From an uncultured Christensenellaceae bacterium (GTDB lineage: Bacteria; Bacillota; Clostridia; Christensenellales; UBA3700): a DNA stretch of 8,513 bases. Where the stretch lies: positions 1 through 8,513 of the forward strand of contig CABKMX010000034.1 in the NCBI GenBank assembly GCA_902373595.1. Direction: 5' to 3'. The notes below the pieces were generated by a model. The model searched no databases, was not told the DNA's origin, and saw nothing but the letters and a program-made list of their open reading frames with translations. Position numbers and translations under genes: made by a program. Shown piece after piece: positions 1 through 7,238 of this stretch; within the stretch, counting starts at the first letter, position 1, and each line of letters starts with the position of its first letter.

Positions 1-3000
1 CCGTCAAGCCGTTCGTGCACCTGCACGTCCACACCGAGTTCAGTCTGTTGGACGGGGCGACGAGGCTCGTCGCGCCCAACCACAAGGACAACCCCCTCGT
101 CGACAAGGCGATCGAAAAGGGGATGCCCGGCATGGCGATCACCGATCACGGCAACATGTTCGGCGTGTTCACCTTCTACAAGGCGATGAAGAAGGCGGGG
201 CTCAAACCCGTCATCGGCTGCGAGTTCTACACCTGCGAGAACATGCACGAGCAGACGGGGCGCAACGGCAGCTTCAATCACCTTGTGCTCATTGCAAAAA
301 ACAACGTCGGCTATCGCAATCTCGTTCAGTTGGACAGCATGGCGTATGTCGAGGGTTTTTACTACAAGCCGCGCATAGATATCGAGACGCTCAAAAAGCA
401 TTCCGAAGGGGTGATTTGTCTGTCCGCGTGTCTTGCCGGGCGAATCCCCGAGTTGTTGCTCGAAAACAACTATGAAGAGGCGAAAAACTATGCGATCATG
501 CTGCGCGACATGTTCGAGCCGGGCGACTTCTATATCGAACTGCAGGACCACGGCATAGAAGAGCAGAGGCGCATCAATCCGTTGCTCGTCAAGATTGCGC
601 GAGAGATAGGCGTCAAGGTCGTCGCGACCAACGACGTACACTACGCCGAGCGCGAGGACGCAGAGATGCACGACGTCATGCTCTGCATCCAGACGGGCAA
701 GACGATCGACGACCCCGAACGCATGCGCTTTGAGACAGATCAATTCTACCTCAAGACATACGATGAGATGATGGAGACGTTCTCGTGGTGCCCCGAGGCG
801 GTCACCAACACCGTCGAGGTGATGGAAAAGTGCGACGTCGTCATCGAAAAGCAGGACCTTCAACCGCCGTACGTCGCCGAGGACGGCTCGTCGTCGCCCG
901 ACTATCTGCGCCGCATGGCGTACAAGGGCTTGGAGTGGCGGTACGGCACGATCACTCCCGAGATCAGACAGAGGGCGGAGCGCGAGCTCGAAGTCATCAT
1001 CACCAAGGGCTTCGCGGACTACTACCTCGTCGTCTGGGACTTCATCAACTATGCGCGCACGCACGGCATCCCCGTCGGCGCAGGCAGAGGTTCGGGCGTG
1101 GGCAGTATCATAGCGTATGCTATCCGCATCACCGACGTCGATCCGCTCAAGTACAACCTGCTCTTTGAGCGCTTCCTCAACCCCGAACGCGAGTCGCCGC
1201 CCGACTTTGACGTCGACTTCTGTTACGAGAGGAGAGGCGAGGTCATCGAATACGTCACGCGCAAATACGGTTCGGACAAGGTCTGTCAAATCTTGGCGCT
1301 CGGCACGATGAAGGCGAAGGCGGCAATCAAGAAGATTGCAAGAGTGTACAACGTGCCGCTAGCCGACGTCAACAAGCTGACAAAGACGATTGCCAACAAT
1401 CCCAAGGTCACCCTGTCCAACGTCTTCCACAAGAGCCAGAAAGAGGACGAGGTCAAGCTCTATTCGCCCGAGGCGGTCGAAGTGTACAACACCGACCCGA
1501 TGATGAGGCAGGTCATCGACATGGCGTACAAACTCGAGGCGATGCCGTGCAACTGCTCAAAGCACGCCGCCGGAGTCGTCATATGCAAAGAGGTCATCTC
1601 CGACTACGTCCCTCTCCAGCGCAACGGCGAGGACATCACCACGCAGTTCCAAAAGGAAGAGGTCGAGGAGATGGGCATGCTCAAAATGGACTTCCTCGGG
1701 CTCAAGACGCTGACCGACATAGACAAGGCGCGGCAGTACGTCAAAGAGGATCACGGCGTGGACGTCGATTTCGACAAGCTGGGCTACGACGACCCCGAGG
1801 TCTACCGACAGATCAGCAGCGGCGACACCGACGCGGTGTTCCAGCTCGAATCCGCCGGCATGAAAAAGTTTATGAAAGAACTTCAGCCGTCCTCGCTCGA
1901 AGACGTCATAGCGGGCGTGTCGCTCTATCGTCCGGGTCCGATGGACAGCATTCCCAAATATATCGCGTCCAAGAAGAATCCCGAGAGCGTCACCTACCGC
2001 CATCCGCTGCTCAAACCCATACTCGAGATGACATACGGCTGTCTCGTCTATCAGGAACAGGTCATGCAGATGGCGCAGCTGCTGGCAGGCTATTCGCTCG
2101 GGGCGGCGGACATGCTGCGCCGCGCGATGGGCAAGAAAAAAGCCGAGGTCATGGAGGCGCAGCGCATGATCTTCCTCTACGGCGCGCCGCCCGAACCTGC
2201 GAAATATTCTACCGACGGCAGACTCATCGGGCTTGCCAAACCGCGTATCCCCGGGGCAATCGAGGTCGGCATCGTCGACGAAAAGACCGCCAACGAGATT
2301 TTCGACGAGATGGCGGGCTTCGCCAAGTACGCGTTCAACAAGTCGCACGCCGCCGCCTATGCGGTGCTGTCCTATCAGACCGCTTTCTACAAAAGATATT
2401 ACGAGATTGAGCTGTTCGCCGCGGTCATCAACAACCGCATCACAAACGCAGAAGAGGTGCAGAAGTATTTGACAATCCTGCGCAACAACGGCTTTGTGAT
2501 TTTGCCGCCCGACATCAACAAGAGCCGAGTGCTGTTCAAGGTCGAGGATGGCAAGCTTCGCTACGGACTCAACGGCATCAAGAACGTCGGAGCGGACGCG
2601 ATGCAGGCTCTCGTCGAAGAGCGCGAGAAAAACGGAGAGTACAAGAGCGTGTCCGACATGCTGTCCCGTCTCGAGACGGGCGTCATCAACAAGCGCATCA
2701 TGGAAGGTCTGATCAAGGCGGGCGCGTTCGACTGCTTCGGCTATACGCGTTCGGCGCTGTTGGCGTCGTATGAGAGACTGCTCAAACAGGCGGCGCGCGA
2801 CCGCAAGGGCAAGGAGAGCGGTCAGATCAGTCTGTTCGATCTGATGGGCGAGGACGCCGCCCCCGAGGACGACATCCCGCCGCTCGCCGAGTATCCGCAA
2901 AGGCAAAAACTCGCGCTCGAAAAAGAGGCGCTCGGCGTGTATCTGTCGGGGCATCCGCTCGACGCCCACAAGGAAGAGCTCAAGCAGGAGAGCTTCACCC

Positions 3001-3650
3001 TGGAGCCGCTGGTCGATTATATTCAGAGCGCCACGGCGGCGGAAGAGGGTGATGACGAGGACGAGAGCGGAGCGGAAGAGCTGTTCGGCGTTCAAAGCGC
3101 GTTCGACGGCAAGTATGTCTCACTCTGCGGCATGTTGCACGACGTCAGCAAAAAGACGACAAAGGACGCAAAAATCATGGCGTATGCGACAATCGAAGAT
3201 CTCTACGCTTCAATCGAGGCGGTGTTCTTCCCCAGGACGTACGACAAGTACCGCGCGCTGATTGCCGAGGACGCGATTGTGCGTCTCAACGGCAGGCTGA
3301 GGTTTGAGAACGGCAAGGTCACTATGTCCGTCGCGGACGTCATCCCGTGGGGAGGAAAGTCGGAGTACGCCGCCGAAGAGGAAAACCTCGCCGAGGAAGC
3401 CGGCCCCGTCGATACCGCGCTCTATCTCCGCATAGAGACAGACCGCGACCTTGTCGCCGCCGAAGAATATATCAAGCTCAATCTGGGCAGGCATCCCGTG
3501 TTCGTGCAAAAGGGCAGGACGCTGTCGAGATTGAACGGCGCGGGAGCCGACCTCGACGGCACGCTCGAGTATCAACTCAAGGCGGTGCTGGGGGCCGCAA
3601 ACGTAAAGGTAGGAAAAATTCCGGGTTCGAAGACGCCTTCGGGGCAATAA
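1..3650 (+). CDS. dnaE: DNA polymerase III alpha subunit (DnaE), 5' end just outside the window
   Basis: Catalytic subunit of the replicative DNA polymerase, which copies DNA at the replication fork together with the sliding clamp. The N-terminal PHP domain (about residues 1-270, counted from the Val codon at 15) has HLHVHTEFS, TDHGNMFG (144-149 encode the Asp-His), LSACLAG and ATNDVHY. The polymerase core carries PDFDVDF, whose DVD aspartates (1209-1217) match E. coli D401/D403, and KMDFLGL, whose Asp (1689-1691) matches D555. A helix-hairpin-helix region follows near residue 850. A QISLF clamp-binding motif lies at 2823-2837, an OB fold at about residues 1034-1111, and a small C-terminal domain after that. 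The GTG at 15 is probably not the start: the open frame continues upstream as V-K-P-F and DnaE proteins normally begin a few residues before F-V-H-L-H. The protein is therefore slightly longer than the 1211 residues visible from 15, a normal DnaE length. No terminator is seen after it. Confidence 0.97.
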   Translation, partial: VKPFVHLHVHTEFSLLDGATRLVAPNHKDNPLVDKAIEKGMPGMAITDHGNMFGVFTFYKAMKKAGLKPVIGCEFYTCENMHEQTGRNGSFNHLVLIAKNNVGYRNLVQLDSMAYVEGFYYKPRIDIETLKKHSEGVICLSACLAGRIPELLLENNYEEAKNYAIMLRDMFEPGDFYIELQDHGIEEQRRINPLLVKIAREIGVKVVATNDVHYAEREDAEMHDVMLCIQTGKTIDDPERMRFETDQFYLKTYDEMMETFSWCPEAVTNTVEVMEKCDVVIEKQDLQPPYVAEDGSSSPDYLRRMAYKGLEWRYGTITPEIRQRAERELEVIITKGFADYYLVVWDFINYARTHGIPVGAGRGSGVGSIIAYAIRITDVDPLKYNLLFERFLNPERESPPDFDVDFCYERRGEVIEYVTRKYGSDKVCQILALGTMKAKAAIKKIARVYNVPLADVNKLTKTIANNPKVTLSNVFHKSQKEDEVKLYSPEAVEVYNTDPMMRQVIDMAYKLEAMPCNCSKHAAGVVICKEVISDYVPLQRNGEDITTQFQKEEVEEMGMLKMDFLGLKTLTDIDKARQYVKEDHGVDVDFDKLGYDDPEVYRQISSGDTDAVFQLESAGMKKFMKELQPSSLEDVIAGVSLYRPGPMDSIPKYIASKKNPESVTYRHPLLKPILEMTYGCLVYQEQVMQMAQLLAGYSLGAADMLRRAMGKKKAEVMEAQRMIFLYGAPPEPAKYSTDGRLIGLAKPRIPGAIEVGIVDEKTANEIFDEMAGFAKYAFNKSHAAAYAVLSYQTAFYKRYYEIELFAAVINNRITNAEEVQKYLTILRNNGFVILPPDINKSRVLFKVEDGKLRYGLNGIKNVGADAMQALVEEREKNGEYKSVSDMLSRLETGVINKRIMEGLIKAGAFDCFGYTRSALLASYERLLKQAARDRKGKESGQISLFDLMGEDAAPEDDIPPLAEYPQRQKLALEKEALGVYLSGHPLDAHKEELKQESFTLEPLVDYIQSATAAEEGDDEDESGAEELFGVQSAFDGKYVSLCGMLHDVSKKTTKDAKIMAYATIEDLYASIEAVFFPRTYDKYRALIAEDAIVRLNGRLRFENGKVTMSVADVIPWGGKSEYAAEEENLAEEAGPVDTALYLRIETDRDLVAAEEYIKLNLGRHPVFVQKGRTLSRLNGAGADLDGTLEYQLKAVLGAANVKVGKIPGSKTPSGQ

Positions 3651-3663
3651 TGCGGTCAAATAT

Positions 3664-3692
3664 TTGGCATTTGCGCTCGAATTTGATATAAT
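3664..3692 (+). promoter_or_regulatory. Sigma-A-type promoter for mtrB-pfkA-pfp
   Basis: TTGGCA at 3664-3669 (one mismatch to the TTGACA -35), a 17-base spacer, then TATAAT at 3687-3692 preceded by TG one base upstream (3684-3685). This is a perfect extended -10. Transcription would be expected to start near 3699-3700, giving a leader of only about 12 bases before the ATG at 3712. The promoter begins 13 bases after the dnaE stop. The spacing and near-consensus match suggest a strong constitutive promoter. No obvious operator or inverted repeat overlaps it. Function is inferred from sequence only. Confidence 0.8.
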
Positions 3693-3702
3693 GGCGTTGA
3701 CC

Positions 3703-3708
3703 GAGGTG
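3703..3708 (+). promoter_or_regulatory. Ribosome binding site that fixes the mtrB start
   Basis: GAGGTG lies just before the ATG at 3712, with 5 bases between GAGG and the ATG. The reading frame is open further upstream, with a TTG at 3664 and an ATG at 3691. Those two codons overlap the -35 and the -10 of the promoter and lack such a site, so 3712 is the best start. Confidence 0.7.
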
Positions 3709-3711
3709 AAT

Positions 3712-3942
3712 ATGGACGAGACATTTTATGCAAGCGAAGAGTACATCGTCATCAAGGCGATTGACTCTCCCGTACAGATTATAGGCTTGACGAGGGGCGA
3801 CAGCACAAAGCCCCACCACACCGAAAACCTCGACAAAAACGAGGTGTGCGTCATGCAGTTTACGCAAAGGACTTCCGCGATCAAGATCCGCGGCAAGGCG
3901 GAGATTTATACCAAGCACGGAGTCATCAGGAGCGGAGAGTGA
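3712..3942 (+). CDS. mtrB: Trp RNA-binding attenuation protein (TRAP, MtrB family)
   Basis: A 76-residue protein that aligns without gaps over its core to B. subtilis TRAP (75 residues). TRAP is an 11-subunit ring that, when loaded with tryptophan, wraps RNA carrying repeated GAG/UAG triplets and so shuts down trp genes. Shared blocks are YIVIKA, IGLTRG, QFT-x-x-TSAIK and the IRG after it. The tryptophan pocket is intact: Thr27, Thr32, Gln49, Thr51, Thr54 and Ser55 match B. subtilis T25, T30, Q47, T49, T52 and S53. Of the three basic RNA contacts, Lys58 and Arg60 match K56 and R58, but K37 is replaced by Asn39. F32 is replaced by Pro34. The start at 3712 is chosen from the promoter and ribosome site and gives the family's normal length. 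pfkA follows after 4 bases, so the two are probably translationally coupled. Family membership is secure; the RNA target is unknown, and I saw no triplet-repeat binding site in this window. Confidence 0.9.
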   Translation: MDETFYASEEYIVIKAIDSPVQIIGLTRGDSTKPHHTENLDKNEVCVMQFTQRTSAIKIRGKAEIYTKHGVIRSGE

Positions 3943-3946
3943 CTTT

Positions 3947-4912
3947 ATGAAGAGAATCGGAATTTTGACAAGCGGCGGCGACGCGCCCGGCATGAACGCA
4001 TGCATAAGGGCGGTCACTCGCTATGCGATTTACAACGGGCTCGAAGTCTACGGCATCGAGCGCGGCTATGTCGGATTGATTGACAACCACATCTTCCAGA
4101 TGAACAAGCGCAGCGTGTCCGACATCATTCAGCGCGGAGGCACAATCCTCAAGACCGCGCGCTGTGAGGAGTTCAAACAAAAGGAGTATATCCAGCAGGC
4201 GGTCGACAACATGGAGGCGTACGGCATCGACGGGCTCGTCGTCATAGGCGGCGACGGCAGCTTCCGCGGCGCGAAGGATATGTACGATATGTTCGGCGTC
4301 AAAGTGGTCGGCATTCCCGGCACTATCGACAACGACCTTGCATACACCGACTTCACGCTCGGATTCGATACGACGGTCAACACCGTGCTCGGCGCAATCA
4401 ACAACCTGCGCGATACGATGACCTCTCACGACCGCGTCTGCATTATCGAGGTGATGGGCCGCAAGTGCGGCGACATTGCGCTCTACGCCGGATTGGGCGG
4501 CGGCGCCGAGATTACCCTCGTCCCCGAAGAGAATTTCGACCTGAACGCCGTTGTCAAGAGCATCAAGCTCAATCAGCGCATAGGCAAGACGTCGGACATC
4601 ATCGTCCTCGCCGAAGGAGTGTGCAAGGCGGAAGAACTCAAAGCCCGTCTCAAGGAGAACGGCGTCACCGGCTCGATCAAGACGACGACGCTCGGATATA
4701 TCCAGCGCGGAGGCAACCCCAGCAACCAAGACCGCACGCTTGCGGCGGAGTTCGCAATCAGGGCTGTCGACCTGTTGCTTGCGGACAAGGGAGGCAGAGT
4801 GGTAGGCATCCGCGACAACAAAATCGTAGACGAGGAGATAGGCGCGGCTCTCGCGATGGAGCGCAAGTTCAACGACGAATTGTACAAGAAGTCGCGCATC
4901 CTCAGCCTGTAA
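3947..4912 (+). CDS. pfkA: ATP-dependent 6-phosphofructokinase
   Basis: A 321-residue cytoplasmic enzyme, the usual size for a bacterial PfkA. It phosphorylates fructose-6-phosphate to fructose-1,6-bisphosphate in glycolysis. The N-terminal GGDAPGMN, the GGDGS loop (Asp103, Gly104) and PGTIDND (catalytic Asp128) are visible. Gly after GGD and Gly before TIDND are the signature of ATP use; PPi enzymes have Asp and Lys there. Arg72, the Arg of SHDR (E. coli R162), EVMGR and the Glu of LAEG (E. coli E222) are kept. Two fructose-6-phosphate contacts differ: E. coli R243 is Lys245 and H249 is Tyr251, while R252 is kept as Arg254. In the effector site Arg21, Arg25 and R154 are kept, but positions 54, 211 and 215 differ, so allosteric control may be altered. 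GGAGAG just upstream (3934-3939) serves as ribosome site. It follows mtrB by 4 bases and pfp lies 53 bases downstream. Confidence 0.93.
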   Translation: MKRIGILTSGGDAPGMNACIRAVTRYAIYNGLEVYGIERGYVGLIDNHIFQMNKRSVSDIIQRGGTILKTARCEEFKQKEYIQQAVDNMEAYGIDGLVVIGGDGSFRGAKDMYDMFGVKVVGIPGTIDNDLAYTDFTLGFDTTVNTVLGAINNLRDTMTSHDRVCIIEVMGRKCGDIALYAGLGGGAEITLVPEENFDLNAVVKSIKLNQRIGKTSDIIVLAEGVCKAEELKARLKENGVTGSIKTTTLGYIQRGGNPSNQDRTLAAEFAIRAVDLLLADKGGRVVGIRDNKIVDEEIGAALAMERKFNDELYKKSRILSL

Positions 4913-4950
4913 AAAGCAAGACACCGTACACACGGAAAAATATTCATCCC

Positions 4951-4958
4951 AAGGAGGA
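4951..4958 (+). promoter_or_regulatory. Strong ribosome binding site for pfp
   Basis: AAGGAGGA is followed by 7 bases and the ATG at 4966. The same frame is open for about 500 bases upstream through pfkA, so this site is what fixes the real start. The rest of the pfkA-pfp gap (4913-4950) is A-rich with no clear promoter or hairpin. Confidence 0.85.
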
Positions 4959-4965
4959 TAACAAC

Positions 4966-6216
4966 ATGGAAAAATTGGTCGGAGCCTGCATGTTCGGTCA
5001 GTCCGGAGGCCCCACTTCGGTCATCAACTCGTCCGCAGCGGGCGTGTTCACCGAGGCGCTCAAGCAAGATTGCATCACCGCCGTTTACGGCGCGGCGCAC
5101 GGTATCAGAGGCGTGCTCGAAGAGAAATTCTACGACATGTCCAAAGAGGACCCCGAAGAATTGCTCAGACTCAAAAATACGCCGTCTTCCGCGCTCGGAT
5201 CGGTCAGATACAAGCTCAAGCCCGAGAAGATTGACGACACCGACTACAAGAGACTGCTCGAGGTCTTTAAGAAGTACAACATCCGCTACTTCTTCTACAA
5301 CGGCGGCAACGACTCGATGGACACCTGCAACAAGGTCAGCAAGTTCATGAAGAAGTCGGGTTGGGAGTGCAGAGTCATCGGCGTCCCCAAGACCATCGAC
5401 AACGACCTGTTCGGCACCGATCACTGCCCCGGTTACGGCAGCGCCGCGAAGTATGTCGCGACGACGATTATGGAGCTCAAGCTCGACGCGAACGTCTATG
5501 ACACCCCGATGATCACCGTCGTCGAAATCATGGGCAGACATGCCGGCTGGCTGACCGCCGCGGCAAGCCTCGCCAACTACAAGGGTCTCGGCGCCGACCT
5601 CATCTATCTGCCCGAGATTCCGTTCTCAATCGACAAGTTCAAGAATGACGTCAAAGCTGTCATGGAGAGGACGGGCGGCAAGTGCATGGTCGCCGTCTCC
5701 GAAGGCATCTCCGACGACAAGGGCAACCTGATCGCCGAAGTGCTCGCCGGCGGCAATCTCGCAAAGGATTCGTTCGGTCACGCTCAGTTGGGCGGCGTCG
5801 GCGCGGCGCTTGCCAACATGTGCAAGAACGAGTTCGGCTGCAAGACGAGAGCGGTCGAATTCTCGCTGATGCAGAGATGTGCGGCTCACCTCGCTTCCAA
5901 GACGGACGTCGAAGAGGCGTTCAAAGCCGGCGCCGCCGCGGTCAAGTATGCGGTTCGCGGTACGACCGACAAGATGGTCATCCTCAAGAGAGACATGTCG
6001 AGCGGCAAGTACAAGTGCAAGATCGGCGTGATGAGCGTCGCCAAGGCCGCCAACACCGAAAAGAAGGTCCCGATCGAGTGGATCGTCAACGACGGAACGA
6101 TGCTGTCGCAGGAGTATGTCGACTATGCGCTTCCACTCATCCAGGGCGAGAGCAAGGCGAAGCTCGAGGACGGTCTGCCCAGATTCGCGCAGCTCAAAAA
6201 GGTGCTCGTAAAGTAA
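4966..6216 (+). CDS. pfp: Pyrophosphate-dependent 6-phosphofructokinase (PPi-PFK)
   Basis: A 416-residue phosphofructokinase that differs from its upstream neighbour in phosphoryl donor. The loop reads GGNDS (Asp116 where ATP enzymes have Gly) and the catalytic segment reads PKTIDND (Lys142, Asp145, Asp147). Asp plus Lys at these two positions is the established signature of PPi use. Other family blocks are GQSGGPTSVINSS at the N terminus, EIMGRHAGW and AVSEGI. The length of just over 400 residues fits the PPi-PFK group rather than the short ATP group. The reaction, fructose-6-phosphate plus PPi to fructose-1,6-bisphosphate plus phosphate, is reversible, so the enzyme can work in glycolysis and gluconeogenesis and saves ATP. 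It is the last gene of the mtrB-pfkA-pfp unit; a hairpin follows 20 bases after the stop. Donor specificity is assigned from motifs, not measured. Confidence 0.94.
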   Translation: MEKLVGACMFGQSGGPTSVINSSAAGVFTEALKQDCITAVYGAAHGIRGVLEEKFYDMSKEDPEELLRLKNTPSSALGSVRYKLKPEKIDDTDYKRLLEVFKKYNIRYFFYNGGNDSMDTCNKVSKFMKKSGWECRVIGVPKTIDNDLFGTDHCPGYGSAAKYVATTIMELKLDANVYDTPMITVVEIMGRHAGWLTAAASLANYKGLGADLIYLPEIPFSIDKFKNDVKAVMERTGGKCMVAVSEGISDDKGNLIAEVLAGGNLAKDSFGHAQLGGVGAALANMCKNEFGCKTRAVEFSLMQRCAAHLASKTDVEEAFKAGAAAVKYAVRGTTDKMVILKRDMSSGKYKCKIGVMSVAKAANTEKKVPIEWIVNDGTMLSQEYVDYALPLIQGESKAKLEDGLPRFAQLKKVLVK

Positions 6217-6236
6217 GTCTCAAAGAGACAAAGCGC

Positions 6237-6267
6237 AACGCCGAAGGCAACTTGCCTTCGGCGTTTT
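6237..6267 (+). terminator. Rho-independent terminator after pfp, possibly bidirectional
   Basis: A perfect 12-bp stem (6237-6248 with 6254-6265) rich in GC closes a 5-base loop, AACTT, and runs into TTTT (6264-6267). It lies 20 bases beyond the pfp stop, between two converging genes. The T run is short for the plus direction. On the minus strand the stem is followed by a T-rich but interrupted stretch, so termination of the opposing operon here is possible but weaker. The rest of the 6217-6329 gap shows nothing else I can assign. Confidence 0.8.
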
Positions 6268-6329
6268 CGTGCAAATTTTTCAGGCGGACGAAAGACGAAG
6301 TTTTTCGAGCCCGTGTCGGTAAAACGTGG

Positions 6330-7235
6330 TTATCTGTATCGATAGCCCACTTTGTCGGCGACATAGTCGCGCGCCAATTCGAAGAACTTGCGGCTGATCG
6401 GACGGCGATAGTGCCACAGGTGGAAGCAGTGCTCGCCCGCGCCCTTTGCGCGGTATTCGCGGTAGGGGATCCCCAGCTCGTTCAGACGTTTGAAGAGTAT
6501 CTTTTCGTTGCCGCCGACGAACGCGTCGAAACGTCCGTACGCGACCATCACGTCCGCGGGGAAGTCCTTGTCGACGAAGTTGACGGGGTTCATCAGATCG
6601 TAGTCTTTGAACTCGCGCAGATGTTTGCGCCCATAGCCGGTCATCTCGAGGAAGAGCTTGTTCGAAAGGATGTTCTTCGCCATGCTGTCGGGGTCGTACG
6701 CGCCGCAGACCAGCATCCCGCCCTTGAAACGCAGCGGCGAGTCGACCGCGCCTATCCTTGCTTTGACCTCGGCGTTGTTTTGGATTGCGAGCACGAGGCA
6801 GGCGAGCTGGCCGCCGGCGCTGTCGCCGGTAATCAGCACATTGTCAAGATCGAGTCGGCGCTCTTCGGCATGGTCGCAGATCCACTTGAAGCAGGCGAAC
6901 AGGTGCTTTACGCATTCGGGATATTTGAAGCGCGGCGACAGTCCGTAGTTGGGCGAAATCACGCACAGTCCCATGTCCGCGAATGCGCGGTTGAGTCCGC
7001 GCCGCCAATATTTGTCGCCGGTAATCCAGCCGCCGCCGTGAACGTCGACGAGCACGGGATACTTGTCTCTGCCCTTGAGCGGAGGACAATAGATGTCGAG
7101 CGTGCAGACGTCGGGCAGGGTGTCGTTGTAGACAACGTCCTTTTCGACGGAGATGCTGTTGACCGTCTTGACGTTGTTGGTGAAGACATCCTTGAAGCGG
7201 TCGTCGAAGTCGAATGCAAGTTTTGCGATGTTCAT
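6330..7235 (-). CDS. HSL-type alpha/beta-hydrolase, probable carboxylesterase or sugar deacetylase
   Basis: A 301-residue protein of the alpha/beta-hydrolase fold-3 (hormone-sensitive lipase-like) family, which cleaves short acyl or acetyl esters. HGGGW (residues 66-70) forms the oxyanion hole, GDSAGG (137-142) holds the nucleophile Ser139, Asp237 in YGRFD is the likely acid, and His269 in GEHCF is the likely base, so the triad looks complete. There is no signal peptide or membrane segment, so it should act in the cytoplasm. The start follows the nagA stop by 3 bases, and its AGAGG ribosome site (7243-7247) sits within the last codons of nagA, which suggests translational coupling. That context hints at removing acetyl groups from imported sugars, but substrate is inference; a lipid or xenobiotic esterase cannot be excluded. 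Confidence 0.87.
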   Translation of the reverse strand: MNIAKLAFDFDDRFKDVFTNNVKTVNSISVEKDVVYNDTLPDVCTLDIYCPPLKGRDKYPVLVDVHGGGWITGDKYWRRGLNRAFADMGLCVISPNYGLSPRFKYPECVKHLFACFKWICDHAEERRLDLDNVLITGDSAGGQLACLVLAIQNNAEVKARIGAVDSPLRFKGGMLVCGAYDPDSMAKNILSNKLFLEMTGYGRKHLREFKDYDLMNPVNFVDKDFPADVMVAYGRFDAFVGGNEKILFKRLNELGIPYREYRAKGAGEHCFHLWHYRRPISRKFFELARDYVADKVGYRYR

Positions 7236-7238
7236 AGC

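Noticed and set aside
15..17. GTG as the start codon of dnaE.
   Set aside because: The frame is open to the window edge and the residues before it (V-K-P-F) match the usual beginning of DnaE, so the true start lies a few codons outside.
1557..3095. A 512-codon open frame antisense to dnaE.
   Set aside because: It lies wholly opposite the conserved polymerase core, its translation shows no recognisable motif, and long antisense frames are expected in GC-rich genes with this codon use. The same holds for the long antisense frames opposite pfkA and pfp.
3628..3641. A small hairpin (5-bp stem, 4-base loop) at the end of dnaE as a terminator.
   Set aside because: It is inside the coding sequence, the stem is short and no T run follows, so read-through from dnaE into mtrB remains possible.
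3699..3760. A TRAP-binding array (repeated GAG/UAG triplets) for self-regulation at the start of mtrB.
   Set aside because: Only a few scattered GAG/AAG triplets occur, without the regular 2-3 base spacing or the roughly eleven repeats that TRAP sites have.
4465..4965. An N-terminal extension of Pfp, as the frame is open far upstream.
   Set aside because: The extension overlaps pfkA in another frame and is arginine-rich shadow translation; AAGGAGGA at 4951-4958 fixes the ATG at 4966.
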